DNA from: Mucilaginibacter gilvus
GTDB taxonomy: Bacteria > Bacteroidota > Bacteroidia > Sphingobacteriales > Sphingobacteriaceae
Length of the DNA: 64,000 bases
Assembly: GCF_004054195.1 (NCBI RefSeq)
Contig: NZ_SBIW01000007.1
Location: forward strand, 1-64,000
Reading direction: 5' to 3'
The translations under genes and the position numbers were made by a program. Positions 8,021 to 17,721 of this stretch are shown here, in pieces (the first letter of the stretch is position 1; every line of letters starts with the position of its first letter). The notes under the pieces are model-generated. The model made no database searches and was not told the origin of the DNA. It saw only the letters and a list, made by a program, of their open reading frames with translations.

Positions 8021-8875
8021 ATGAAAAAGAAGATCCAGCATATTTTTTTAGGCCGTGAAAAAAAGATCACGAAGGAAGAAACCGTTAGGCAGCCACTGCC
8101 CCACATGGACTTTAGGTTTGCCAACCCTTTTATTGTACTGCACCACATGCCACCCAAGGAGATTGCGCCGGGGCAAACGTTGCGCATCCATCCGCACCCG
8201 CACCGCGGCTTTGCGCCGGTTACGTTTATGCTGCAGGGTGAGGGCTACCATAAAGACAGCGCCGGGCACAACGAAACCGTAAAAGCAGGGGATGCCCAGT
8301 GGATGTTTGCCGGTAAGGGCATTTTGCACAGCGAAGGGCCAAGCGAATGCCTTTTAAAAGAAGGCGGCATGCAGGAACTATTGCAACTTTGGGTGAACGT
8401 ACCGAAGGCGCACAAATTTGATGAGCCAACTTATCAGTCGGCTACAAAAGAACAGCAGCCCCTAGTTTTGGAGCAGGGTGGCGTATCCCTTCGGCTGGCG
8501 AGCGGCGAGTTTGATGGTAAAACCGGCCCGCTAAAAAGTATTACGCCAGTAATATCCGTAGTTGGCGAAATTGAAAAAGGAAAAACTGTACAATTTAACG
8601 CGACACCCGGCTATTGGACCTTACTTTATATTGCAAAAGGCAGCGTTTGCATCAACCAGGAAACCGTAGCGCAATACAACCTCATTGTTTTTGAGAAAGA
8701 GAACGAAGAAATTATCCTGACGGCGGAGCAAGATACCCAAATACTATTTCTGTCCGCCGAACCGATAGATGAGCCTGTTGCTGCGAAGGATAATTTTGTA
8801 ATGAATACTTCAGAAGAAATAAACCAGGCCATGGCCGATTATTCAACCGGGGTATTTGGCTCGTTAGCTTTTTGA
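8021..8875 (+). CDS. Pirin family protein (second, divergent copy)
   Basis: 284 residues, bicupin. It keeps HPHPHRGFAPVT and GILHSE, the four predicted iron ligands, but has a shorter N-terminus and much lower similarity to its neighbour, suggesting an old duplication or separate acquisition. Its 3' end overlaps the convergent GAF-protein gene by 37 bp. Likely same regulon as the first pirin; reaction not known. Confidence 0.9.
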   Translation: MKKKIQHIFLGREKKITKEETVRQPLPHMDFRFANPFIVLHHMPPKEIAPGQTLRIHPHPHRGFAPVTFMLQGEGYHKDSAGHNETVKAGDAQWMFAGKGILHSEGPSECLLKEGGMQELLQLWVNVPKAHKFDEPTYQSATKEQQPLVLEQGGVSLRLASGEFDGKTGPLKSITPVISVVGEIEKGKTVQFNATPGYWTLLYIAKGSVCINQETVAQYNLIVFEKENEEIILTAEQDTQILFLSAEPIDEPVAAKDNFVMNTSEEINQAMADYSTGVFGSLAF

Positions 8876-11259
8876 TATTTCATCTCTTCTGGGTCTATTT
8901 CTTGCAATAGCTCCTTGTAAGTATAGCATTTTTTTGAAGGTAGGCTGCTATCGTTAAGAATGGTTATCCTAATGGCTTTAAGGCCAGAGATCCCCTGCAG
9001 ATCTTCCACGTCCAGTATTTCTAAATCTTCCTTCAGCATCCCTTTCGATTGTAAAAAACGGAGGTAGGTTAAATACTCTAATTCCTCATCATGATTAGAA
9101 TATACTATGGTTAACTTACCGATGCCGGTGATGCGGTCGGTGGTGCCTTTTATGCAGGCTTTATCAATACGTTTTTTTACGATCTCGAAACGGGCGTTGT
9201 ACGTACCATCCACATCAAAACGTTTTTCATCCATTCTGAACCTAATAGATAAGGGCGAACTGAAAGCCAATATCAACGAAGTGACTTCCAGCGGATAAGG
9301 AAGTATTTCCCGGTTAAAATGATGCTCCAGCTCCATTTCGCATAAAACCTGGATCTGCCACAGGCGCAGGTTGTACACGTGTTCCATCTCGAACGGCTTA
9401 TTTGGCGAAATTTTTTCACCTATGTACAGGTTATGCTCCACGCCGTCGGTTTTAAAGCGCTCATAATAATGGGGGTAAGCAGATTGGGTTTCTACTTGCC
9501 ACTTATCCAGCATGCTCGCCATGCGTTCGTTAATAATGGCAACGGTAGTTTCGTATTTGCGGCGTTGCAAATGGAAGTCACCCATCTTATCGGCATCTTC
9601 AAAATACTTGGTAATGGCCGGGCAGTTCTCAATTTCTAAAACCAGTGCCTGTTTAAAAATAGGATGCACCTGTTGCTCCAGGTACTGTTGTAGCTGTTGC
9701 TCAGTGTCGGCTTTTATTGCCGAGTCAAGTTCAATCTCGTAGGATCTTAATCGCTGCGAAACCGCGTCGAGTGATTCTATACCCGACGAAACGCACAATT
9801 TCTCAGTTAAGGCTATAGCCGCGCAAAGCTGGTTCTTCAGATCGGTTTGGAGGCTGTTGTTGCGTGTATCAGATGAGCCTTTTATATCAACCTGGCCATA
9901 AAGCGGATACACGTTGGTGAAGGTAACTTCCTTTAAATTGTACTGTTTGTGATGGCTTTTAAATTGCAGGTACTTATCTACTTCTTTTTTAAATTTCCAG
10001 TAAACGCTTGGGTGGATGCTGGTGTATTCGTCTTGTATTATGGCTTGTACCTGGTTCTGCAGGTCGGTAAACTTACGGTCGATGGTGTCGGTTATAAATG
10101 GCATTACCACATCCAACTGATTAGCATTAATGCTGTTCAATTCACCTTTATGGCCAGACACCAGCTCAATTACGCCCAGCATTTTTCCATTTTTAATAAC
10201 CGGCGCCAAAATAACGCTGTTAATGCCTTGTTCTTTAAAGCGCCTGGCCATAACGCTGGTCGGGTTTTCGGCCAGGTATTTATTAATGTCAGAGATCGCG
10301 AAATAAATTTTTTCGTTTACAACAGTGGTAAGCGAGTGCGTGCAAAGGGTATCAGAGCAAAGCTCCGCCTCAATTTCTTCGGGTAATAAAAAACTTTTTA
10401 GCTGCTCGTTAAACGGCGCGAGCGAAAAGGTATTCTCATCCGGGTCGAATGAAAGGAAGCCCACGTGCAAATCGGGTATGCGGTATATCGAACGGAAAAT
10501 GGCTTCAATATCTTCGCTTAGGTTGATGTTTTCCTCTTCGCGGCCAAGCAGGGTGCCTTTAAGGGACGATACGGCACTTTCCACCGTCGCGTCAAATAAC
10601 GACATCAGGCCAAATCCACGCAGATCCCAGCTACCAACCGGGAATTTTTCTTTCCAGATGTCGATGTTGTTAAAATTATCCATCAGCAGGTCTATATCCT
10701 CCTGGGTTAATTTTACAGCTTTATCCGTAGGGGTGAGTTCTAAAAAATCGGCATTATAAAGTATGCGATAGTGTTTTAGTACGCCATCGGCAGTAGGTAT
10801 ATCGTAATAAAGCGGCTTGGAGAAATTAAGGTGCGTGCCGTATTCAGCATCTAAAATTATACAACAGGCCATCACATAAAACTGGTGTTCGTTGTAATCC
10901 CTGAAAGCCACATTAAAAGTTTCGCCGGCCGATTTCAGAATCCCTTCAAAACGTTTGGTTTGGTTAAAAAGGATATCCTGGTAAGGGATACTTACCGCCT
11001 TAATTTCGTTATGGGTTAAGATCTCGGGGAAGAGGCTTTCCAGCAAATGGCCGATAATCTCCGTATTGTTTATAATCTGGTTCTTATTGCTGATTCCGTT
11101 CTTTAATTCGGGGAAGGGTTCAACTTCTTTTAAAACCGAGCGCGCATAATCTGCCTTCGGCCCCGTTTGGGTGGCCGCTATCTCCTCAAAATGCGCTATC
11201 AGTTTATGGAACGAGATATGGAGATTGAAAGGACTTTCGGTTAATGCGTTTAAATTCAT
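8839..11259 (-). CDS. GAF domain-containing protein, probable cytoplasmic sensor
   Basis: 806 residues without signal peptide or membrane segment. Residues ~245-400 form a GAF domain (VGFLSFDPDENTF, then INSVILAPVIKNGKMLGVIELVSG). The N-terminal ~240 and C-terminal ~400 residues are long helical-looking regions without a domain I recognise. No kinase, cyclase or output motif is visible, so it probably works through a partner. It lies 44 bp downstream of the DisA-like gene on the same strand, suggesting the two work together. Confidence 0.72.
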   Translation of the reverse strand: MNLNALTESPFNLHISFHKLIAHFEEIAATQTGPKADYARSVLKEVEPFPELKNGISNKNQIINNTEIIGHLLESLFPEILTHNEIKAVSIPYQDILFNQTKRFEGILKSAGETFNVAFRDYNEHQFYVMACCIILDAEYGTHLNFSKPLYYDIPTADGVLKHYRILYNADFLELTPTDKAVKLTQEDIDLLMDNFNNIDIWKEKFPVGSWDLRGFGLMSLFDATVESAVSSLKGTLLGREEENINLSEDIEAIFRSIYRIPDLHVGFLSFDPDENTFSLAPFNEQLKSFLLPEEIEAELCSDTLCTHSLTTVVNEKIYFAISDINKYLAENPTSVMARRFKEQGINSVILAPVIKNGKMLGVIELVSGHKGELNSINANQLDVVMPFITDTIDRKFTDLQNQVQAIIQDEYTSIHPSVYWKFKKEVDKYLQFKSHHKQYNLKEVTFTNVYPLYGQVDIKGSSDTRNNSLQTDLKNQLCAAIALTEKLCVSSGIESLDAVSQRLRSYEIELDSAIKADTEQQLQQYLEQQVHPIFKQALVLEIENCPAITKYFEDADKMGDFHLQRRKYETTVAIINERMASMLDKWQVETQSAYPHYYERFKTDGVEHNLYIGEKISPNKPFEMEHVYNLRLWQIQVLCEMELEHHFNREILPYPLEVTSLILAFSSPLSIRFRMDEKRFDVDGTYNARFEIVKKRIDKACIKGTTDRITGIGKLTIVYSNHDEELEYLTYLRFLQSKGMLKEDLEILDVEDLQGISGLKAIRITILNDSSLPSKKCYTYKELLQEIDPEEMKYQKANEPNTPVE

Positions 11260-11303
11260 ATATGTTATAGTACAGTACGGTAGACGAAGCTACGATCAAT
11301 TTG

Positions 11304-12446
11304 TTACAGTAACAGCACATCTATGCGGTGTGCATGTACCATCTGCATCTCTACAGACCAGGCAAAAACAGTGAATTGCCCATCCTGCGATGCTACCAGT
11401 GCAATGGCATCATTTTGGTCGTACACAAATTGTGCCGCAGCCAGATGGCGTGTACCTCCATTCTGCGCGGGGTGCACTTTTGTCGCTTTTGCCTCTGCAA
11501 GTGGCTCGGTCAGGACAATTTGTCCAATCCGGGCACTGTTTTCTGCACGGGTAAGCTTGGCGCCAAAGGCAAGCAGATCATAATTATTGGTGATGATAGT
11601 GGCACCATCTACCGCTGTAAAGCCGCCAATAAGGTCTATTGCCTGCAAAAGGGCTTCCTGCCATTCCAGTTTATTACGTTCGGTTTCGGTAAGGGCAAGC
11701 AGTTCGGGTATAGCGCTGTACGCCGGCTTAACCGGGTATTTTATAGGGTGTACAACAGATTCGCGGTATTTTTCGGAACCAACGGGCACAATAGCCACCA
11801 AACCACCCTTACCATGCACACGCATGGAGGCAGCCAGTTGAACAAGCACGTTGAACGAATCGCCCATGAAGGTTGGCAGCGGCATATTAGCCAGCGATTT
11901 CAGCAGCACGGGGCAATCGGCAACCCCCATGGTCACCTCATCCAAAACCTTTATCTGGTCGCCCTGTAAAACGGCTATATTTACAAACTTGCCAAAACCG
12001 TCTACGCGACGGTGTTTTATGACCAGCAGGCCCGGTTCTACAACCTCCAGCACAAAACAAATGGATGGGATACTATGTGTGGTGCCCCATATAAAAATAT
12101 CATCGCCCTCGGGCCATACGCCAAGGTGGATCCCGGGCTGTTCTACAGCCGGCGCAAGTTTAATGAGGTTTTGCGGCGTAAGCCTTAATTTTTGCCCGAA
12201 TATGAGTGGTTTTGCAGATTGCTCCGGGCTAAGCAGCGCCAGCGAGATTTTTGGCGAATGCCCTTCTTCGCGCCGCAGGCTGGCCCAAAAACCAATATCT
12301 ATTACGGCTTCAATAATGACGCTATCCGGCGCGGTGGCTAAATGGACATTTTTAAGGCCCTGGGCTTCCAGCAGATGCTTTTTAAAGTGCGCCTCTATAA
12401 CGGGGGCAACAATGCGGGCTGGAAGGTAGGTAGGTTCTGATAGCAT
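11304..12446 (-). CDS. DisA-like (DACNV-type) putative nucleotide-sensor or diadenylate cyclase protein
   Basis: 380 residues, cytoplasmic. The C-terminal ~180 residues match a diadenylate-cyclase-like (DisA_N/DACN) fold: DGA at 280-282 (VDGATIITNNYDLLAFGAKL) and GTRHLAA at 331-337 followed by ALVASQDGQFTVF, the order and spacing of the DGA and GTRHRxA motifs of DisA. The ~200-residue N-terminal region is alpha/beta and unassigned. Such DACNV proteins are named probable sensors; whether this one makes or binds a nucleotide is unknown. It begins the operon with the GAF protein. Confidence 0.68.
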   Translation of the reverse strand: MLSEPTYLPARIVAPVIEAHFKKHLLEAQGLKNVHLATAPDSVIIEAVIDIGFWASLRREEGHSPKISLALLSPEQSAKPLIFGQKLRLTPQNLIKLAPAVEQPGIHLGVWPEGDDIFIWGTTHSIPSICFVLEVVEPGLLVIKHRRVDGFGKFVNIAVLQGDQIKVLDEVTMGVADCPVLLKSLANMPLPTFMGDSFNVLVQLAASMRVHGKGGLVAIVPVGSEKYRESVVHPIKYPVKPAYSAIPELLALTETERNKLEWQEALLQAIDLIGGFTAVDGATIITNNYDLLAFGAKLTRAENSARIGQIVLTEPLAEAKATKVHPAQNGGTRHLAAAQFVYDQNDAIALVASQDGQFTVFAWSVEMQMVHAHRIDVLLL

Positions 12447-12625
12447 TGGGGCTGATAGAATTGTAAATACGAAAATAATAATTTTATGCCCTTTTATAAG
12501 GATAATATATTCTTTATGACTTAATTAGGAAGAAAAAAGGAAGGTGTCGCCGGATATTTTAACTGATCCTCTACACCACTGCGTAACATACCGTGTGAGT
12601 AAATTCGCCTCCCGGGCTATGATAA

Positions 12626-13321
12626 TTAAAACGCTGGTTTCAATGCCAGTGCAGTACCGCTCCCCAACACCGCTCCGCCCAACACATCGGTAGGGTAATG
12701 TACCCCCAAATACATGCGTGAATAGCCGGTAGCGCCCGCCCATAAAAATGAGGGTGCTATTACGTACCATTTTGGATAGGCTCTTGATAAAGCCATCGCC
12801 GTAGAAAAACTGGTAGAGGTATGCCCGGACGGGAACGAACTTTCGCCGGGGATATAAACGGGTACTATTTTTAAGTTACGAATAAACGGCCGCGGCCGCC
12901 CCACTAATTTTTTGATGAGATAGGTAGCCACAAACGTAATAGCGGTACTGCTGGCAACGTACCCGGCGTTCTCGCGCATGTTGCGGTCCTTGGTAATAAT
13001 GCCGCCTATAAGCAACCCCGCCGGCACACCAATATTCCCATACATTAGGTTACGCGACAGGAAACTCATAACTGGCGTTGCCTCGGGTGTACGGTTCAGG
13101 GCAAGACTAACAATGGTGCGGTCATCAAACCGCTGTATAAAGTTATCTGCCTTGGGTACCACAACAGCCACCTTTGGTTTTGGGGCGGGTAAAATAGCTA
13201 CAGTATCCTTTGCCGGCACAACTACAGTTTGTGCAAATAATTTTGTACGGGCGCCAAAAAAGGTAAACAGCTGTAATACAATTAATAACTTAAATGAGCG
13301 CTCGCAAAAAAAATACTTCAT
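12626..13321 (-). CDS. PAP2-family membrane phosphatase
   Basis: 231 residues with an N-terminal hydrophobic segment ending near LFAQ. All three PAP2 motifs are present in order: K-x6-RP (KKLVGRPRP), PSGH (SSFPSGHTSTS) and SR-x5-H-x3-D (SRMYLGVHYPTDVLGG). Family members remove phosphate from undecaprenyl pyrophosphate, phosphatidate or lipid A in the envelope; the substrate cannot be read from the sequence. The gene is divergent from the HD/Pycsar-type operon. Confidence 0.87.
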   Translation of the reverse strand: MKYFFCERSFKLLIVLQLFTFFGARTKLFAQTVVVPAKDTVAILPAPKPKVAVVVPKADNFIQRFDDRTIVSLALNRTPEATPVMSFLSRNLMYGNIGVPAGLLIGGIITKDRNMRENAGYVASSTAITFVATYLIKKLVGRPRPFIRNLKIVPVYIPGESSFPSGHTSTSFSTAMALSRAYPKWYVIAPSFLWAGATGYSRMYLGVHYPTDVLGGAVLGSGTALALKPAF

Positions 13322-13456
13322 TGGTGTACAGCTATGTTTTAATATTTATATTTATGCCAAACCGGGCATTGCTTTAAGCAAAGTACTTAATAAATTGTTT
13401 TTGTACCTAACGCAAATGCACACAATTTTATAAAAAGGTTGTTAACTCAACATTAT

Positions 13457-14707
13457 ATGAACTACCAGAATCTGCTGAAGCAGGTTAACGAATATGTGTT
13501 AGCCTACTATAAAACCCATGCCGACCCGCGCCTTGTTTATCACGATAAACAACATACCGAAAATATGGTTAACCGGGCAATAGAAATTGCCAACCATTAC
13601 CAGGTGAACGACCGCGACTATTTTGTTGTGGTAGCAGCCGGCTGGTTTCACGATACCGGTTACGTGCTTGATATAGCTAACCATGAAGAGGAAAGCGCGA
13701 AACTTGCCTGTACTTACCTTAAAAACATAGGGGTAACCGAAGAAGACATAGCGGATATTAAAGGCTGTATTATGGCAACCCGTATGCCGCAATCGCCCTT
13801 GAGTTTATTGGAAAAGATAATTTGCGATGCAGACTTGTACCATTTAGGTACCGATTATTTTTTTGATACCGATAAACTGATGCGCAAAGAAACATCCACA
13901 TTGCATAATAGCGAGTTAAACAAAGCTGATTGGTGGCGTAAAAGCATTGCTTTTTTATCGGCACACGAATACCATACCGATTATTGCCAGGTTTTGTTAA
14001 ACAGTACCAAGCAACAAAACATTCAGGTGCTTAAAAATAAATTGGCAAAAGCCGATGGTAAAGCAGGGGGCCAAAAAGCTACTGAAGGTAAGCCGCAAGT
14101 AACCCCTATAACACAAGCCCCCGTGAAAAAAGATAAACAAAAAGAAGATAAAGAGAAACAGGAAGAACCTAAAAAAGGTATTGAAACCATGTTCAGGATC
14201 AGTTCGGCCAACCATCAGCGGCTGAGCGATATGGCCGATAACAAGGCACATATTATGATCACCGTGAACTCTATTATCCTTTCGGCCATTATCAGTTTGG
14301 TGCTGCGCAGGTTAAGCGAGAACGAATTCCTCATCATCCCAACCTTTATATTACTCTCCATAAGCTTACTTGCAATTACATTTTCTATTCTCGCCACCCG
14401 GCCGTCTATCCCCAAAGGTGAGTTCACGCGCGAGGATGTAGACACCAAAAACGTAAACTTGTTGTTTTTCGGCAACTTTTATAAAATGTCGCTGGAAGAA
14501 TACACCTACGGGATGGAAAAGATGATGGACGATAGGGAGTTCTTGTACGGCAGTTTGATAAAAGATGTGTACGCGCAGGGCGTAGTGCTGGGGAAAAAGT
14601 ACCGCCTGTTGCGAATCGCCTATAACATTTTTATGTTTGGCCTCATAACATCGGTATTGGCGTTCATTGTTTTTTCGGCGTTTTTTGCAGATAAACCTAT
14701 ATTATAA
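13457..14707 (+). CDS. HD phosphohydrolase fused to Pycsar-effector-like membrane domain
   Basis: 416 residues. Residues ~20-190 are an HD domain with intact metal ligands (YHD H29, FHD H65-D66, CDAD D126). A charged linker rich in Lys/Glu (~195-240) leads to a Pycsar-system-effector-like domain with the characteristic NHQRLSDMADNKAHIMITVN helix and membrane segments near 271-285, 293-312 and 389-410. HD domains hydrolyse (p)ppGpp or cyclic nucleotides; Pycsar effectors bind cyclic nucleotides and damage membranes. No cyclase gene is adjacent. I prefer ATG 13457 to an upstream TTG at 13439. First gene of a four-gene operon. Confidence 0.78.
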   Translation: MNYQNLLKQVNEYVLAYYKTHADPRLVYHDKQHTENMVNRAIEIANHYQVNDRDYFVVVAAGWFHDTGYVLDIANHEEESAKLACTYLKNIGVTEEDIADIKGCIMATRMPQSPLSLLEKIICDADLYHLGTDYFFDTDKLMRKETSTLHNSELNKADWWRKSIAFLSAHEYHTDYCQVLLNSTKQQNIQVLKNKLAKADGKAGGQKATEGKPQVTPITQAPVKKDKQKEDKEKQEEPKKGIETMFRISSANHQRLSDMADNKAHIMITVNSIILSAIISLVLRRLSENEFLIIPTFILLSISLLAITFSILATRPSIPKGEFTREDVDTKNVNLLFFGNFYKMSLEEYTYGMEKMMDDREFLYGSLIKDVYAQGVVLGKKYRLLRIAYNIFMFGLITSVLAFIVFSAFFADKPIL

Positions 14708-14712
14708 GGTGT

Positions 14713-16755
14713 ATGCTTCAATATTTCAACCGCGACCTTAGCTGGCTCACCTTTAATCAGCGTGTGCTGGAAGAGGCCGCTAACGAGTCTGCGCCTTTGA
14801 TCGAGCGGATCAGGTTTCTATCCATCTATTCATCCAACCTGGATGAGTTTTACCGCGTACGGATGCCTGTTTTGCGCGCCCTCCAAAAGATAGGCGAGAA
14901 AAAGATCAATGAGATCGACAGCGAAAAGCAATCTGATATCCTGGAGCAGGCATCGGCCATGATCCTTACCCAGCAGCAGCACTTTGGTGAGATACTGACC
15001 ACGCAACTTATCCCGCTTTTGCGGAAAGAAAAAACAAACCTGCTTTATAACCAACCCTTGCCCCGGGCCTTGCACGAGGAAGTAAGCAGTTATTTCCTTT
15101 CGGAGGTGCTGGCGTTTTTACAACCGCTTGCTTTGGATGAAAAGCACGGCTTCTTTCCGGAAAATAACAAACTGTATTTTTTGGTTGAGCTGGCCGAAGG
15201 TAGGGATGATAAACTGGTGCTTTTAAATATCCCTTCAGATAGCCTGCCCCGCTTTTTTTCGGCAAAGGCCGATGGGGAGCAGTATATCTTGTTTTTGGAT
15301 GATGTGATCCGTTTTAACCTGGATAAGCTGTTCGGCAAAGCGGAGATCAAAAACTGTTACAGCTTTAAAATAACACGCGACGCGGAGCTTGACCTGAAGG
15401 ATGAATACTCAGGCGATCTCTCCGAACAGCTTGAGAAACAGCTCAACAAACGCGATCTTGGCTTTGCCACCCGCTTTTTATACCAGGCCGATATGCCGTT
15501 ACGGATATTGGATAGTTTGGGAACGTACCTTAACCTCAACAAACCAACAGCGGTAGAAGGCGGCAGATACCATAATCTGAAGGACTTTTTCGCGTTGCCG
15601 GCAGGTGGCGACAAGCTTGTTTACGAAAAATGGCCGGCTGGCAAGCTCGCCGATGTTTCTACGGAAGTACCGCTGGCTGCTGTCATCGCCAAAACGGATC
15701 TGCTGGTGAGTACCCCCTATCAATCTTACGATACCATCCTTCGTTTTTTTAACGAGGCCGCCAATAACCCCGATGTTACCGAAATAAATGTAACCCTGTA
15801 CCGTGTTGCCAGCGATTCTAAAATAGTGAACGCGCTCATAAGCGCGGCAAAAAACGGCAAAAAGGTAAGGGTAGTAGTAGAGCTGAAAGCCCGGTTTGAC
15901 GAAGCAAATAATATTAAATGGGCAAAAAAGATGAAAGCCGCCGGGGTGGATATTATTTACAGCGTAACCGCCCTTAAGGTACATGCCAAAATTGCCCTCG
16001 TAAAAACCAGGAAAGGAGATAGGATAACGTACTCGGGTTTGCTGGCTACCGGCAATTTTAATGAAGGCACCGCAAAGTTCTATACCGACCATATCCTGCT
16101 GACCACCAACCACAAGTTACTGCGCGAGGTGGAGCTGCTGTTTATTTTTTTAGCAAAGCGTGAGAAACCTTCGCCGGATAACCATATCAAATTTAAGCAC
16201 ATCCTGGTGGCGCAGTTTAACCTGCAAACGCGCTTTATAGAATTGATAGACCGGGAGATCGCTTTTGCCAAACAAGGCCAGCCCGCCAGTATCATTATTA
16301 AAATGAACAACCTGGAAGAACAGGAGATGATCAAAAAACTTTACGAGGCATCGCAGGCGGGGGTGAAAATTTCGCTCATCGTCCGCAGTATTTGCTGTTT
16401 AATGCCAGGGGTTAAAGGCATGAGCGAAAACATTACCGTAAGGCGTATTGTGGATAGGTTTTTAGAGCATCCCCGCGTATTTATCTTCGGCAATAATGGC
16501 GATAAAGAGGTGTTTATGGGCTCGGCCGACTGGATGAACCGCAATATCTATCATCGAATAGAAGTGTGCTTCCCGGTGTATGATAAAAAAATACAGGAAC
16601 AACTTTTTAAAATAATTCAGTTTCAGCTAAACGATAATGTGCAGGCCGTGTTAATAGATACGCACCTTAACAACATAAAGCCGGCATTAACAGGTAAGCC
16701 GGTACGTTCACAAGAGGCAATTTACAAGCATTTGACTAAAAACGATGCCGTTTAA
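14713..16755 (+). CDS. ppk1: Polyphosphate kinase 1
   Basis: 680 residues, normal PPK1 length. Starts YFNRDLSWLTFNQRVLEEA, the family signature of the N-domain. The catalytic half has LKVHAKIALVKT with the autophosphorylated His, the phospholipase-D-like second half and HPRVFIFGNNG. The enzyme reversibly transfers the ATP gamma-phosphate to polyphosphate. It starts 5 bp after the HD/Pycsar-like gene, so the two are co-translated; this puts polyphosphate turnover beside a nucleotide hydrolase. Confidence 0.95.
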   Translation: MLQYFNRDLSWLTFNQRVLEEAANESAPLIERIRFLSIYSSNLDEFYRVRMPVLRALQKIGEKKINEIDSEKQSDILEQASAMILTQQQHFGEILTTQLIPLLRKEKTNLLYNQPLPRALHEEVSSYFLSEVLAFLQPLALDEKHGFFPENNKLYFLVELAEGRDDKLVLLNIPSDSLPRFFSAKADGEQYILFLDDVIRFNLDKLFGKAEIKNCYSFKITRDAELDLKDEYSGDLSEQLEKQLNKRDLGFATRFLYQADMPLRILDSLGTYLNLNKPTAVEGGRYHNLKDFFALPAGGDKLVYEKWPAGKLADVSTEVPLAAVIAKTDLLVSTPYQSYDTILRFFNEAANNPDVTEINVTLYRVASDSKIVNALISAAKNGKKVRVVVELKARFDEANNIKWAKKMKAAGVDIIYSVTALKVHAKIALVKTRKGDRITYSGLLATGNFNEGTAKFYTDHILLTTNHKLLREVELLFIFLAKREKPSPDNHIKFKHILVAQFNLQTRFIELIDREIAFAKQGQPASIIIKMNNLEEQEMIKKLYEASQAGVKISLIVRSICCLMPGVKGMSENITVRRIVDRFLEHPRVFIFGNNGDKEVFMGSADWMNRNIYHRIEVCFPVYDKKIQEQLFKIIQFQLNDNVQAVLIDTHLNNIKPALTGKPVRSQEAIYKHLTKNDAV

Positions 16756-16766
16756 CCCATACAACT

Positions 16767-17666
16767 ATGAGAAAAATCATCATTTTGTTTTCGATACTAT
16801 TAGTAGGCATGATAGCGGTATCCTGCGGGCAAGGAAAGAATAAAGGCAAGAAAAAAGACAAAAAGAAGAACGATATGGAAGCAGTAGCCGCGCAAAACCC
16901 GCCGGGTTACGATCTTAGCAACCCTGTTGAGTATAAAATGCCGCATGAATTGCTGGAGATCTCGGGAATTGCCTTTAATAAAGGTGATGATAATGTAATT
17001 TATGCCGAACAGGACGAAGATGGCAACATCTATTACCTGCATGCGGGTGATAAACAAACAAAAAGTGCTAAATTTGGTAAACACGGCGATTACGAAGACA
17101 TAGCTACTGGCAATGGCCAGGCGGTAATTCTACGCAGCGATGGCGAATTTCATAGTTTCCCGCTAACAGAGGTAGCCAGCGGCCAGATAAAAAGCCAGAA
17201 AGTGAAAAACCTAATGCCCGCTGGCGAGTATGAAGGGATGCACTTTGATAATTATACCCAAAAGCTATACGTTTTATGTAAGCAATGCGATATCGATAAA
17301 TCTACTGATAATAACAGCGGGTATATTTTTGACCTTGGCAAAGATGGCTCCATCACCAAAACGGGTGATTTTAGCCTTAATGTAAAAGATATTGATGCCA
17401 GCGGCGAGATGAAGAAATTCAAGTTCAGGCCATCGGCCCTTGCCAAAAACCCGCTTACGAAACAGTGGTTCATTTTATCATCAATAAACAAGCTTTTGGT
17501 AGTTACGGATGATAAATGGAAGGTGCAGGGTAGCTACATGTTAAAGGGATTTTTACAACCCGAAGGCATGGCGTTTGACAGCAAGGGCAACCTGTATATC
17601 TCCAACGAGGGCGACGAGATAGCCAGCGGCAATATTCTGCTGTTTAAATACGTCAAGCCCAAATAG
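16767..17666 (+). CDS. SdiA-regulated-like lipoprotein (beta-propeller)
   Basis: 299 residues. Lipoprotein signal peptide with a lipobox around LVGMIAVSCG, then a Lys-rich stretch (KNKGKKKDKKKND) and a propeller-like domain with ELLEISGIAF, YEGMHFDN, QPEGMAFDSKGNLYISNEGD, characteristic of the SdiA-regulated (YjiK-like) family. Known members are exported proteins of unclear role, distantly related to phytase-like propellers. It follows ppk1 by 11 bp; a phosphate- or polyphosphate-binding envelope role is possible but unproven. Confidence 0.75.
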   Translation: MRKIIILFSILLVGMIAVSCGQGKNKGKKKDKKKNDMEAVAAQNPPGYDLSNPVEYKMPHELLEISGIAFNKGDDNVIYAEQDEDGNIYYLHAGDKQTKSAKFGKHGDYEDIATGNGQAVILRSDGEFHSFPLTEVASGQIKSQKVKNLMPAGEYEGMHFDNYTQKLYVLCKQCDIDKSTDNNSGYIFDLGKDGSITKTGDFSLNVKDIDASGEMKKFKFRPSALAKNPLTKQWFILSSINKLLVVTDDKWKVQGSYMLKGFLQPEGMAFDSKGNLYISNEGDEIASGNILLFKYVKPK

Positions 17667-17676
17667 TGCCGATAAC

Positions 17677-17695
17677 CGGCGGCTATTTGCCGCCG
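17677..17695. other. GC-rich hairpin inside operon
   Basis: CGGCGGC, 5-nt loop TATTT, GCCGCCG, between the lipoprotein and the barrel gene. There is no T tract, so it may be an mRNA processing or stability element or a weak attenuator. Confidence 0.4.
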
Positions 17696-17721
17696 AATAA
17701 CATACTTAATACCCCGTACAG

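Noticed and set aside
11328..11969. 213-codon plus-strand reading frame
   Set aside because: Lies opposite the DisA-like gene, with biased residues (many Cys, Trp, Arg) and no motif; the minus strand has clear domain motifs.
13457..14707. Full Pycsar phage-defence system
   Set aside because: No nucleotidyl cyclase gene next to it; neighbours are ppk1 and envelope genes, so the domain name alone does not support a defence island.
15499..16113. 204-codon minus-strand reading frame
   Set aside because: Antisense shadow inside ppk1 without recognisable features.
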